Positions 47,642 through 57,639 of a DNA stretch of 64,000 bases are shown here, in pieces. The first letter of the stretch is position 1. Every line of letters begins with the position of its first letter. Where the stretch lies: the NCBI GenBank assembly GCA_950106755.1, contig OX467090.1, forward strand, positions 12,275,489-12,339,488, given 5' to 3'. This stretch comes from Climacium dendroides (taxonomy: Eukaryota; Streptophyta; Bryopsida; Hypnales; Climaciaceae). The notes under the pieces are model-generated. The model had not been told where the DNA came from. It searched no databases and saw only the letters and a program-made list of their open reading frames with translations. The position numbers were made by a program, and so were the translations under genes.

Positions 47642-49000
47642 TAATGATATTGATGTTCATTATTTGAGAACCAATTTCTTATGTCTTCATAGTGCACTTC
47701 AATAGGTCCTAATTGAGGCCAAGGTTGCAATGAGTGGCAATCGTTGCTTCATGTCATTTTCTATTCCATCCATATTTTTTCTTACGACAAAATGACAACA
47801 ATGTTCATTTTCTTGAAAATGATTCAATTCCTTATGCATTCATAGCACTTTCTCGTATGCTACACTTGTCACAATCTTGCAATGGGTATGGTGGCAATTA
47901 GGCTCCAATTGTCCAAGTGTTGCATTCATGCCCTTTCTAATTTGCCTATTTTTATTCAATTTGATCAAAATAATTCTTTATGATGACTTCATGGTACACT
48001 CTACCATATGTCGCACATATGACACCATTGTAGGATTATATATAAATAAGGTAAATTCATGTACTTTGAAATTACATATGAAATTTTCAAAGTTCATTCA
48101 ATTGAAAAAAATTGCCCCATCATCAACATACATGTCATTAAAGTGCTTATTTCTTGAATTGATATATACCGGACATTCTTGAAAAAGTCATTTAGAAACA
48201 TTTATTTATAAAAAAAACTTTGAACCTTTATAACTTCTGCATATGTTATCCAAACGATTCCTTCTTTGTTGCATTGGAATCTCCAAATGTTTGTTAGCTA
48301 AAATCGTGAAATTTTCACCAATCTCAAAATAAAACCTATTCACGGTAAAATAGTGACGATTTTGGGTGTCCTTGCCTAACTCAGCTGTAACTGATTGACA
48401 GTCCAAATGAATCCATATGGGGCTGTCCGTCACCTCTGATCCGACATTGACAGACCCTCCACCTGCTCAGGCACGTCATGGCAGTGACTGTGAACTGAAG
48501 AAGAAGAGTTCTAATCGCAATTAACAAGTTACTTTCTGAATTAACGGCATACACACAGAGTCTCACTGTCAACAAAAATCCACGTTCGCACTGCGACACA
48601 TTCAATTGATGAAACCCATCTAGGGTGATACTTTACTGAAATAAAACGCGCCCAAAGGCAGATACACTCCCAGAGGCATCAAAGCCGAGGGCGGGGAGAG
48701 GAAACGCCCGGAGAGTCGAGTCGAAGCCTAAAATAAAAGAGCAACGTCCCAGAGGACATGGGTGGGCAGGACCGAAATCGGGCTTGAGCAACACATTAAG
48801 TATACTCACAAGCTAGCGTTCCAACACCTTATTCAAAACTACAGGCGATTGAAGAAAAACTGAACTGTCTTATTCCAACTCGTAGGTTGAATAGACAGGG
48901 AAATATAATTATAATGCACGTCACCTCCACTCATCACCTGCACTCAGAGATATTTGTGAGGGGAGCACTGTCTAGTACAATTAACTTGGAATTGCCTAAA
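47642..49000 (+). repeat. duplicon copy B, right part
   Basis: Matches about 3,440-4,750 of A and 61,395-62,600 of C, including TGACGATTTTGGGTGTC, CCGACATTGACAGA, GCAATTAACAA and GCACGTCACCTCCAC (G-box lost). Interrupted by a 195-bp insertion at about 48,603. Leads into the PAH B locus. Confidence 0.7.
48603..48797. mobile_element. 195-bp insertion with 9-bp target duplication
   Basis: CGACACATT (48,594) recurs as CAACACATT (48,789). Duplicons A and C have only one CAACACATT followed directly by (G)AAGTATA. The inserted DNA is GC-richer than its surroundings (GAGGGCGGGGAGAGG). A 9-bp duplication fits a Mutator-like source, but terminal inverted repeats are not evident. Confidence 0.5.
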
Positions 49001-49649
49001 GCGTCAAATCCTTCCGTTTGAACTGCTACGGCGAGGCGAGTTAGACGTGCAAGTTCCTTTCGATTTAAACGCGCCCAGACTGTCATCCGGACTCTCGGAG
49101 TGTCAGGCCTCACTGCGGTGAATTCCATCTGACTTAGTAGCTACGAGTCTCCTCCGTAAATAATAAATACGGTCGATGTGCATGTTTTGTCACTTCAGCT
49201 TCATTAATTTCTCGTACACATCATGAGCCGATCAGTAAGAAAAATTCGAAACATCCTCACGATGGCACCATAAATTCAATTGCAATGGAGATAACCTTAA
49301 TTTGATTCCCTAGCGCGGGAAAAAATGAACTGCGTCCTACCATCCGTCCTAATTTTATCACCGTTGACACAAAATCTAAACTTGCATTGTAGGTTAGGGA
49401 ACGAAGAGGAGTTTGATTCCTGGCTCCAGATCATTGGCAAATACCGATCGAGATGGATTCCGAAAACAGGTCTGTGACCCCTTGTTCACCAACTTGTAAT
49501 CGTTGCATACTTGTGATTTAAAGGCTTATTCCTTTCCCCAGTTTCTCCAGTTTATTTGTTGTGTACATAGAGCTGTTGCTGGCCACAAACAAGAAGCAAC
49601 TATGCTGACCCTATCCTGACAATTCGCCATTGGCTTTGATTGCGTACAG
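49001..49649. other. leader/intron region of PAH copy B
   Basis: No TATA + ACCCAA promoter like that of the other copies could be found here. ATGGATTCCGAAAACAG followed by a GT lies at 49,453, but joining it to the exon at 49,650 runs into a stop, so I do not use it as exon 1. Confidence 0.35.
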
Positions 49650-49685
49650 GAAAGCGGAGCTAGGCCACAGTTCCAACTTCTAACG

Positions 49686-49961
49686 ATGCGGATCTTTCCA
49701 AGGCTTGAGAGGTTCGACAGAATGTTTCATAGTTCCAGGCATGTCTACGTCAGGCCCAACTCGGACCGAGCGAAGGTTGTTGCAGCCTATGAGTTCGTGG
49801 AAGCAGTGAGGAGCGCCGGCAAACACCAAGAGTTGAATCTGCTCCTCATGGGCTCCTGCTGGAGGCAGAATTGCAACCAGGCTCTCCTTCCGGACCTCAT
49901 CGTTCACTTGTTCGATCCGCGAACAAGCAGAGGGACCTTGCGCTTCTCCGTGAGTACGTAG
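49686..49961 (+). CDS. divergent PAH-family protein, copy B
   Basis: The exon begins after TGCGTACAG at 49,650, in phase with the ATG at 49,686. The residues before the Met (FQLLT) match the FQT of the other copies, so the exon layout is the family's. The protein (91 residues) has YEFVEAVRSAGKHQELNLLL, comparable to PAH helix 1 (FALDVEAAGKGLQLVTLV in copy C). LLPDLIVHLFDP comes next where copy C has VVAGVEQLFEGHPDLL. The GHPDLL-FNKFFP end is not recognisable. It may be a decayed or re-purposed PAH copy. The short length and missing final helix argue for a pseudogene. Confidence 0.45.
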   Translation: MRIFPRLERFDRMFHSSRHVYVRPNSDRAKVVAAYEFVEAVRSAGKHQELNLLLMGSCWRQNCNQALLPDLIVHLFDPRTSRGTLRFSVST

Positions 49962-49969
49962 GGCGCTGC

Positions 49970-50870
49970 TCATGATCTAGGGGCGCACAAGCACTTTCGC
50001 ATTGTGGATGGATGAGAGCCATGTCACACCTCTCCAACCAAAAGTTTGTCAGCAACCAATCGAACTATTGGCTTTTGCATGCCCTTCCTAAAAGGTATTG
50101 CCATTTAACGAAATATCCGTTCTAAACTGTGCACGCGATGCAACTCTGTACGAAGAGAGATCCCCATGTTCTCGTTTGCACGTGATGTACGCATGCCTGG
50201 AGTAGCTGGAGATTGTGGGATCCAGCCTCAAGTTCGGCATCGTTTAGAGTTTGGCTCCCGCTTTTCTGCACGGAACATAAGCTATTGGTGGGGTTAGTAC
50301 GTACTTGTTTGCAGATGCAGCTTGCCTGTGGCAATTTCAAAGACAGCAAGCTAGCGCTTGCACACAAGCATTGCAAAATCGATCCAATTAAACGACTTCA
50401 ATGGAGTCAGTTAAGTTTTCCCTTCTTGTTGAATGTATTTCCTGTATCAAGTTGCGGCTTTAGAATTTACAAGTGGAACGAATTCTTGTCCGGCAAAATG
50501 TGGACATTATGAATTCAGTCATACAGATTTAATTATGACGTTGTAGGTTGGAATGCAGCCGCATTGAGGCCTCGAAGCATGACATTTGGGGGTCTGTCTG
50601 TGCACATTCAATCTAATTCAAACTAGCTGCAGTTGCGCATTCAAATTAATTCAAAGGGATCAGCCCTTCCAACTTACCGCACCGGTGGTTGCATCCAAAT
50701 CCGCATTCGACACAGTTAACTTCCTTCAATCTCCAGTTAATTCAGTAATTAGTTAGTGCTACCGTCTCACTGTAATATCACTTAGATGCAGTCGCTTTGG
50801 AATTCTAGCTGCGAATTTGAAAGGTGCTCTAATTATAGGGTAGCGTTAAAAAAAAATCTAATATATCTAT
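49970..50870. other. gene-free stretch after PAH copy B
   Basis: Mixed composition, no supported gene. Open frames at 50,122-50,376 (-) and 50,213-50,512 (+) overlap in antisense and have no domain. Confidence 0.4.
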
Positions 50871-50879
50871 ACCTTAACT

Positions 50880-51900
50880 TAGGTTGTCTTGTTTTCTTTG
50901 TTTTGTTTGATACATTAAGATTTAACAAACTATGAGGCGTCTAGCAGTGTTATTAGTACTGTTGGAAAGCTCTTTACAATGAGATGTGCACAAACTTTGT
51001 TATGTGACATTCCGACCTTCAGTGTAGAAGTCATTGAATTTCAAAGTGTTTATGAACCAAAAAATTGAAATTAGTTATCTTTTATTTTGGACAAATCATA
51101 ATTTTCTTGTTGCATATCCAAATAAAACAAAACAAACCCCTTGCACTCTTACATGCATAAAGCATTCTATTCATATAAGTTTTGTGGCTTTTGGACCTTT
51201 GGTGTGAAAGTTAGAAATTTCTTCAATTAAAAAATTGAATTAAATTAGCTTTTATTTTGGAGAAAAACATGACTTTCACACAACATGTCTAAATGCCACA
51301 AAATGTTCATTTAGATCCCTTGCACTTCTTTGTACATAAAGATTTCTATTTCATATAAGAATGCAACTTTTCTACTATAACAAAACCTATGAACTACTTC
51401 GTAAATATGTTTGGTTGTGGCAATTGCATAGCACATTAATAAACCTTAAAGTTACAATGTTTCTTTCCTTTTTGTTGGTTGGTTTTATTTGTTTGATACA
51501 CTAAAATCTATACAATTATAAGTTTTCCATCGACATTCTTGATATCGTTGGAAAATTCTTTAGAACGAGGGGAGTACGGACATTATTTTGTAACGTTTGG
51601 ATCTAAAGTGTAAAAGTTACTGAATTTTAAAGTTTTTATAAATCATAAAGTTGAATTAAATTATCTTTTATTTTGAGAAAAACATAACTTTCACATCGCT
51701 TGTCCAAATGCCATGAAACAAAACTCTTGGAATCCTTTGTGCCTAAAGCATTCTATTTGTATAATCAATGCAACTTCTCACATTACAACAAAGTCCTTGT
51801 GAAGATGCACTCCTTCATTCATAAAAGATATTGAATTTTAAAGTTTTCATAAATTCAAAAAATTATATTTACTTTTAGACTAGATGTGGCAATGGCGCTA
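50880..51900. repeat. degenerate ~180-200-bp tandem array
   Basis: Words like TTTTGGACCTTTGGTGTG-AAAGTTA, TGTCTAAATGCCA and AAAGCATTCTATT recur (about 51,008, 51,190 and 51,597 mark successive GAC/GGA-CT anchors). They match the array at 10.6-11.3 kb. Confidence 0.55.
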
Positions 51901-52182
51901 AGCACACTAATCAACCTGAAATGTGGTGTATCCTATTTTGATCTAATATCAAATGATTTTTTTCATCCAACTATCATCACACTACCATCCATTGCATCTA
52001 ATTTCATCCAATTTTATCAACTTCATCTATATTTATCTATTTCATTTTCAATCTTTTAATCAAAATTTATATATTCATCACTTCATCGAGCTACTTTATT
52101 CATCTTTCATCTAAAATATGTCTACATATACACTCTAATTAAATCACATTCATCCATAAGTTCAAAATTATTTTTATTAATG

Positions 52183-52352
52183 GGAAATTTCATTCAAATG
52201 GAAAATATTCTGTGACTTTGACATCCCACAGTTCAAACCGAGTGATCTGAAATCTAGTACACTAATAGATTTTAGACCGCCCGGTCTGAACTGCAGGAAT
52301 GGTACATAGTGAAAATGGCACATGGTATATCGTCATTTTAATGAAATTCCCC
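52183..52352. mobile_element. MITE, AATTTCGTTAAAATGG family, copy 3 (short)
   Basis: GGAAATTTCATTCAAATGG on the left pairs with GTCATTTTAATGAAATTCC on the right. Interior words (GATCTGAAATCTA, GATTTTAGACCGCC, AAATGGCACAT) match copies 1 and 2. Flanks TTATTAAT and ATATTAGT may be a decayed 8-bp duplication. About 110 bp shorter than copy 1. Confidence 0.65.
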
Positions 52353-53700
52353 ATATTAGTATGAGGGTCTTGTACTATTCAAATTTTTGAAGTACTAATT
52401 GTTTAATTGATTTTGCTTGAGTATTATTATCATTTGTTTAGTATTGGAATAAATTGATAATTTTTTGTTGAGTGAAAAATTAAAATAGATTCCAATACAT
52501 CACAAAAAGATATAGATGTGTATGTAGTTTTAGTTGTGGTGTACAAACTAACAAAAGTTATTATTAATGCTTTAAGGTTTACTAAATAAAAATTTAATTA
52601 TTGCTGTGAAAGATATTGATGATATTGATGATATGGCATTCATTCCAAGCATTTTTCAAGGCAGGTCGATTTAAAAAAGAATTATCTTTGTATATTTAAA
52701 TCCCTATAGAATTGTTGTGTTTAGAAAGGCTAAAAATCCACTTCAAAATCCTTATCCCAAAATATAGTCAAATTCTTCATTGATATTTATTTTTTAACAA
52801 AACCAACCATGTAATGATTATGATCTTTTGGTTAAGATAAAAATGAGATTGTAAAAAGTCTCAATATAACAAACATGGCCTTCAAAGCACTTAAAATTTT
52901 CATTAAAAATCCATACCTTCTATAATGAAATAAAATTCCATTGATATCGATATTTTAATTCACACTTATTCATGAATAAAATTAGGATTTAAAAACTTCA
53001 CCACTTCTAGGAATGTAGGTTATATTGTAATAGTAGCACAAATATAATGGTATTAGTATGGAACAATGGTGTTTCCAAAGTGTAAATACTAAGTTTGACA
53101 AACATATTGTAAATAGAGTGATAGACATCCAAAATTAAATGAAATTAAAGTGTAGTTTGAAAAGCAAATGAATAGTGAGGTGCACTGCACTACTTTTTTT
53201 ACTTATTCTATTAACTCATACAAGTCATCTTATTTGAAATTAGTGCAAGCTGCCATACTATTATATAGGTGAAAGTACCATCTATAATTGGTGTACATTT
53301 CAAACCGTGTAGTATAAACCATAAAAGTACCAATGTTGTGGAATTGGGCCATTCTATCAAAATCCTCCATCTACATAACACTTATTTCAAGAAAAAAATG
53401 AAAAATTTATAATGACACTAGCTACTTTTGAAGCTAATAGTTTAGTGAGTATGTGACACACTAATTGGTCAATTCAGGTTAAATTAGTGCATCTAGTGCA
53501 ATATTCAAGTCCCAATCCAAGTCTTAATAGACTAGTCAATTCAATGTGCACCACCCTCAGCGGCCAACTCACTGAAACAAGTCCCAAATTAAATTGTAGC
53601 TCAATTCATGAAATGAAAGGAGTCCCTTCCAGTCAGAAAACAAATCACATCGTCTTCAAGTTTGGATGAACTTTCCCCCCTATTGCCTATCAATGGATGA
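52353..53700. other. AT-rich gene-free stretch
   Basis: No gene supported. A 60-codon frame at 53,487-53,669 is open but unrecognised. The promoter-like part of PAH copy D begins at about 53,725. Confidence 0.45.
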
Positions 53701-53724
53701 AAGGTTGAAGATGTTCCTTGTTGC

Positions 53725-54295
53725 GTTCCTACAAGAGCACAACCCAATGCAACGAGGCGGTAGAGCACTTTGCTTTCGCTCTACATCATCTTCCTTGTGC
53801 AAGTGAGCTTCTTAGGAAAATTCTATTTGCTTTCATTGTAAGTTGCTTAATTGATACATAGATCGAGTTCTTGTTGCCACCAACTTGGTTAACTTTAAGT
53901 GCCACTGAGAGAGATTGATGGGTTCTAGCTATAGTTGGGAAACATAACATGCATTGACTCTCTGTCTATGAAATTCGATCTCGCTTATGAAGTAATGCTT
54001 TATTCTATTTGTACGTTTTGATTGATGTAGGTTTCGCTGTGGTGTTGTACACGCTGTCAATGTGCCTTGTTTGAATTTATCCTTACCGGAGTGCCTCTTT
54101 GCACGTTGCCGATCTTTGTAGCTATGTCTAGCCTAAGGTTTGTTGGTTGGTTAGTTTTCGTATTCCAATTCCCTGCTTCGATTATTGGTTAGGGTTCATA
54201 CGGCTGGACTGGCTGCCGCAAACAAGGTGCAGCCACAAGAAGATACCGGACTGATTCAACCTACCGTGTCATCTGTTTTTGTGATGTTTACACAG
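53725..54295 (+). promoter_or_regulatory. promoter, leader and intron of PAH copy D
   Basis: TACAAGAGCACAACCCAATG (about 53,730) aligns with the TATA + ACCCAA promoter of copies A and C, but TATAA has become TACAA. The probable leader has no ATG and ends at a GTAAGTTG donor (about 53,840). An acceptor TTACACAG precedes 54,296. The gene would therefore have a 5'-UTR intron. Confidence 0.5.
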
Positions 54296-54313
54296 GAAGA
54301 CAAACTTCAAACG

Positions 54314-54730
54314 ATGGGGTTCGCAACTAAGCAGACGACGAAGGAGGTAGCTGCACCGCCCAGACTTTCCGATGGCAGCAACAGCTCCATCAATCTGGAG
54401 AACCCGGTGCCCTGGGATGTGCCCGCACCCGCATCGCCAAAACCCACATACCCATCCATTTTGGCGCCCGCCATGAACTTGTTTGCCGAAGTGAAGGCTG
54501 CCGGTAAATCCTGCCCGCAGTTGATGAAGTTCTTGGCCGATGTGAAGGCTGGAGGGAAATACCTCCCGCTGCTTCTGCTGCTGCAGGACTTCGCAGAGCA
54601 TGGGCTTCACCCCGGCCTGATCAACAGCGCAGAAAACTTGTTCGAAGATCAGCCGGACTTGCTGGTACCCTTCATCGCGTGTCTTCCAGAAGACTTCCAG
54701 AGCACCTTACCGGCTCGAGTGAAGGAGTAA
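54314..54730 (+). CDS. PAH-domain protein, copy D
   Basis: A 138-residue protein from the conserved Met (codons EDKLQTMG span the exon start at 54,296). A Pro/Ser-rich N-terminal region (PWDVPAPASPKPTYP) is followed by a PAH domain: LMKFLADVKAGGKYLPLLLLLQDF, then INSAENLFEDQPDLLVPFIACLPE. In SIN3, PAH domains bind short amphipathic helices of transcription factors; this protein has only the one domain and no HDAC-interaction region. Helix 1 seems duplicated (LFAEVKAAGK just before FLADVKAGGK), and the usual FN-FLP end reads FIACLP. The frame stays open 129 nt upstream, but the acceptor site and homology favour this start. Confidence 0.65.
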   Translation: MGFATKQTTKEVAAPPRLSDGSNSSINLENPVPWDVPAPASPKPTYPSILAPAMNLFAEVKAAGKSCPQLMKFLADVKAGGKYLPLLLLLQDFAEHGLHPGLINSAENLFEDQPDLLVPFIACLPEDFQSTLPARVKE

Positions 54731-55225
54731 TCCTTCGTTAGTAGCTACTCTCATGACGAAGCCATGTCTGTGCACAAGCTGCTCCGTCGTTTTACTCTTT
54801 GCGTACTAGTCTCCTGCCTTGCAGGCATGTGCAATTTAGTCAGTAGGTGATCGACCGCACAAGTCTCTAACTTTGTTGTTGTCGTCGGAGAAGTTCTCCA
54901 GTTTGAGCACCACCCAATATAATGCCTGAGCAGATTACTTTCATTCTCTCCCCTTGGCTGTTGTTATCTTCCTCCGTGTGATCTTCTTCCTTAATAGTGA
55001 ATACAGGAATGATCAACGTAGCTACATAACTTATGTGTGTAATTTTCCATAGATCGAATTCTGGGACGTGCTTTGCAAGATCATAGTTGCCATGGATGCT
55101 AAGAATTCATTCAGTCTGACTTCTGGCGTGATTAGAATTATTGAGTCTGTGTCCAGTGCCGAACCTTAAACTATTATCGATTATGCATAATTACTGGTTA
55201 AATAAATATTGCTCAATGGCTGGTG
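54731..55225 (+). other. 3' flank of PAH copy D
   Basis: From about 55,040 it matches 6,650-6,800 downstream of PAH copy A: ATCGAATTCTGGG, AAGAATTCATTCA-GTCTGA and TTATCGA. This shows that D is part of the same duplicated unit on its 3' side. Confidence 0.6.
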
Positions 55226-57217
55226 AGAGTGTCGGAGTAAGTTGGAATGCAAACGGTGTGCTGATATTTTAGGGTGGACTGGTTATGGTTTTGCGCTCAA
55301 AGCGTTTCCTCGGTCCAACAAAGTAAACGGGTGTGCCCTGCGAATTTGCCGTACCGGTGGTTGTGTCCAAAGACGCCCCAAATTAACTCAACTGCCACTT
55401 CGATTCCTTGACGAATGAGTTTAAAGAGTTCACCAAAAAAGAAATGAAACGCAGTGCACTGGCATAATGGCTCAATTGAGATGGTGAGTTCCGTTTCATG
55501 TCCTTCTTCTTGGTAAATAAATTCTTTCAATATTCTTCTTCTTCGTAAATAAACTCTTTAAATATTCTTGTAGTTCAGGCCGATTGCAAGAAATTAAACA
55601 CTAGTAATATTTTTTGTATTTATACTCATGCTGTTTTTAAAATAGAAAAAAAAAAAATTTTAAACTTAAAAAATATGGCCAATTTCTATACTTTTAACCC
55701 CTAAAGTTTGAAGGCCATTTTTTTTCTAATCAAAATACATTCAAAAGTACAAAACCACAACTTCTATTACATTCACCTACATAAATATAGAAAATATTTT
55801 TTATCTATTTGGAAAGCTTTTATTCATTCCATTTGGATTAGTGATGTGAAGTTTATGGAGCTTCTTATTTTGTATGCAATCATAGAAACTCCTTGAAAAA
55901 ACAAAATATTGGATTTCTTTTTTAGCTCAATTTTCACAATTCATGAGGAAAAGAAAGTTGTATAGGGTAAAGTATTTTTGCTTCAACAATTTCAATAATC
56001 TTTTGGGGATTAGTATATTTTAATTCCATCTCAATGATTTAGTATTTTCTTTATTCTCTGTCATAATTATTTAAATAATTATTTCTTAAAAAATAATTGG
56101 GATTTTTTGAATTTTTTTATTTTAGAATTTCAACTCAAAACTTCAACATAAGAAACTTAAATCAAAATATTTAGTTCAAAATTTTAAGTTAAGAAGATTC
56201 AAAATCATATAATCTATTTAAGGAATGTGTGAACCACCATATTGGTTCACATTTATGATAATTGAAAATATAAAAATTAGGTGTTAGTTTTTAAATTTAA
56301 AAAGGTTAATATCCTAAAGTAAGCTACAACCATTAGATTGAACACTTTTTAGTTCATAGAAAATGAACCTAGATCAAATTATTAACTAAAAAACATAAAA
56401 AGTAAAAATACAAAACATCAAGTGGAAACCAAGTGTAGAATTAGAAAATGAATCTAATGTGAATGGAAAACTATGAGTAAAGAAGAAACATAAAAATACC
56501 AAAAATGTTATTGAATTGAAAACTATTAGGAAAATACTTACATAGTCATAGGAGCACTAAATTAGACAAAATAGTAATTTAAAGGCAGTAAATGAAAGGT
56601 GAATGAAGGTAAGTAGGAGTTAGTAACTTGTTAAAATAGGGAAAAAGTTGAATTAGGGTTTGGGGTTCTTCTTCTTCTTCCCCTCTTTGGTATATGTAGG
56701 GAGATGCTTGTGGGATGTGTGTGTCTGTGTGAAGAGGAAGTGTATGAAGATCAAGAGAAAAATGACTTAAAAGGAGGGTTAGAGGAATTAGTTGATTAGG
56801 TTTGCACCCTATTGTCAGAGAATGGGGTGGAAATTGAAAGAGTTGGGAAGGATGAACGACAACTGTGACCTATAGGAAGAGCTGCAACTTTGATCAATTG
56901 CAGCGAATGATCTATACAACCTTTGAAGTTGAAATTTAGTGGAGAGCTGCGCATGGAAAGTTAGCTTTCTATCAAGACAAGTCTCAACCAAATCGAAGCT
57001 AAAATAAAGCGTTGGTGACTGAGTTTGTGCAAGGACGGTCTGCTGCCCATATTATGGTGGTTAGGACTCTCATTCCTTGCTTTTGCTTGATGGTCTAGTG
57101 GGCCCTAGGCTAAATTCACTGTAATTTTCATTACAATATGCTTGTTTTTACCATAAGGATGGAGTGGTTCTAATTAATATGTATGGAGTTTTTGTTGAAA
57201 GTAATTTGGAGTATGAA
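55226..57217. other. AT-rich gene-free stretch
   Basis: No gene supported. A frame at 55,708-55,896 is low-complexity. At about 56,870-57,060, AAAGTTAGCTTTCTATCAAG and GGACGGTCTGCTGCC resemble, in the other orientation, one unit of the 180-bp array at 46.0-46.6 kb. Confidence 0.4.
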
Positions 57218-57225
57218 GTTGTATG

Positions 57226-57378
57226 CATGGTTGTCATACTAGATAAGTTACTATTAATTTTTCGTCCTGTAGGACAAGTTACTATTCATTAAATATACTT
57301 GAGAGGTACATTTGATGAATAGTCACTTGTCCTACAAGACAAGAAATGAGTAGTAACTTGTTCAGTATGACAACCATG
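57226..57378. mobile_element. 153-bp foldback MITE with 8-bp target duplication
   Basis: Perfect terminal repeats CATGGTTGTCATACT at both ends. Pairing continues imperfectly through GTTACTA, GTCCTGTAGGACAAG and ATTCATTAAAT, so almost the whole element folds on itself. GTTGTATG flanks it on both sides (57,218-57,225 and 57,379-57,386). The 8-bp duplication suggests a hAT-type source. Confidence 0.85.
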
Positions 57379-57639
57379 GTTGTATGAGGGGAGGTTCAAT
57401 TGAATTTATGGAGTCTGTGCAATGTATGGGTATACTTGAGTGGTGGGTGAAAACAATGTATGTTGCCTTTAGTTTTTAGGGTCAATTTTGGACCAATTGT
57501 GGCCTATCATGGCACAATTGGACTAGGTTTTTGATTAGGGATTTGTCTTAAGAGTTTGATACACAAGTTTTAGTGACATTGGAGTAGTATGAGGTGCTTT
57601 TAGCAATTTTTAGTTGGACTGCCTTCTTCTAATTAAGCA

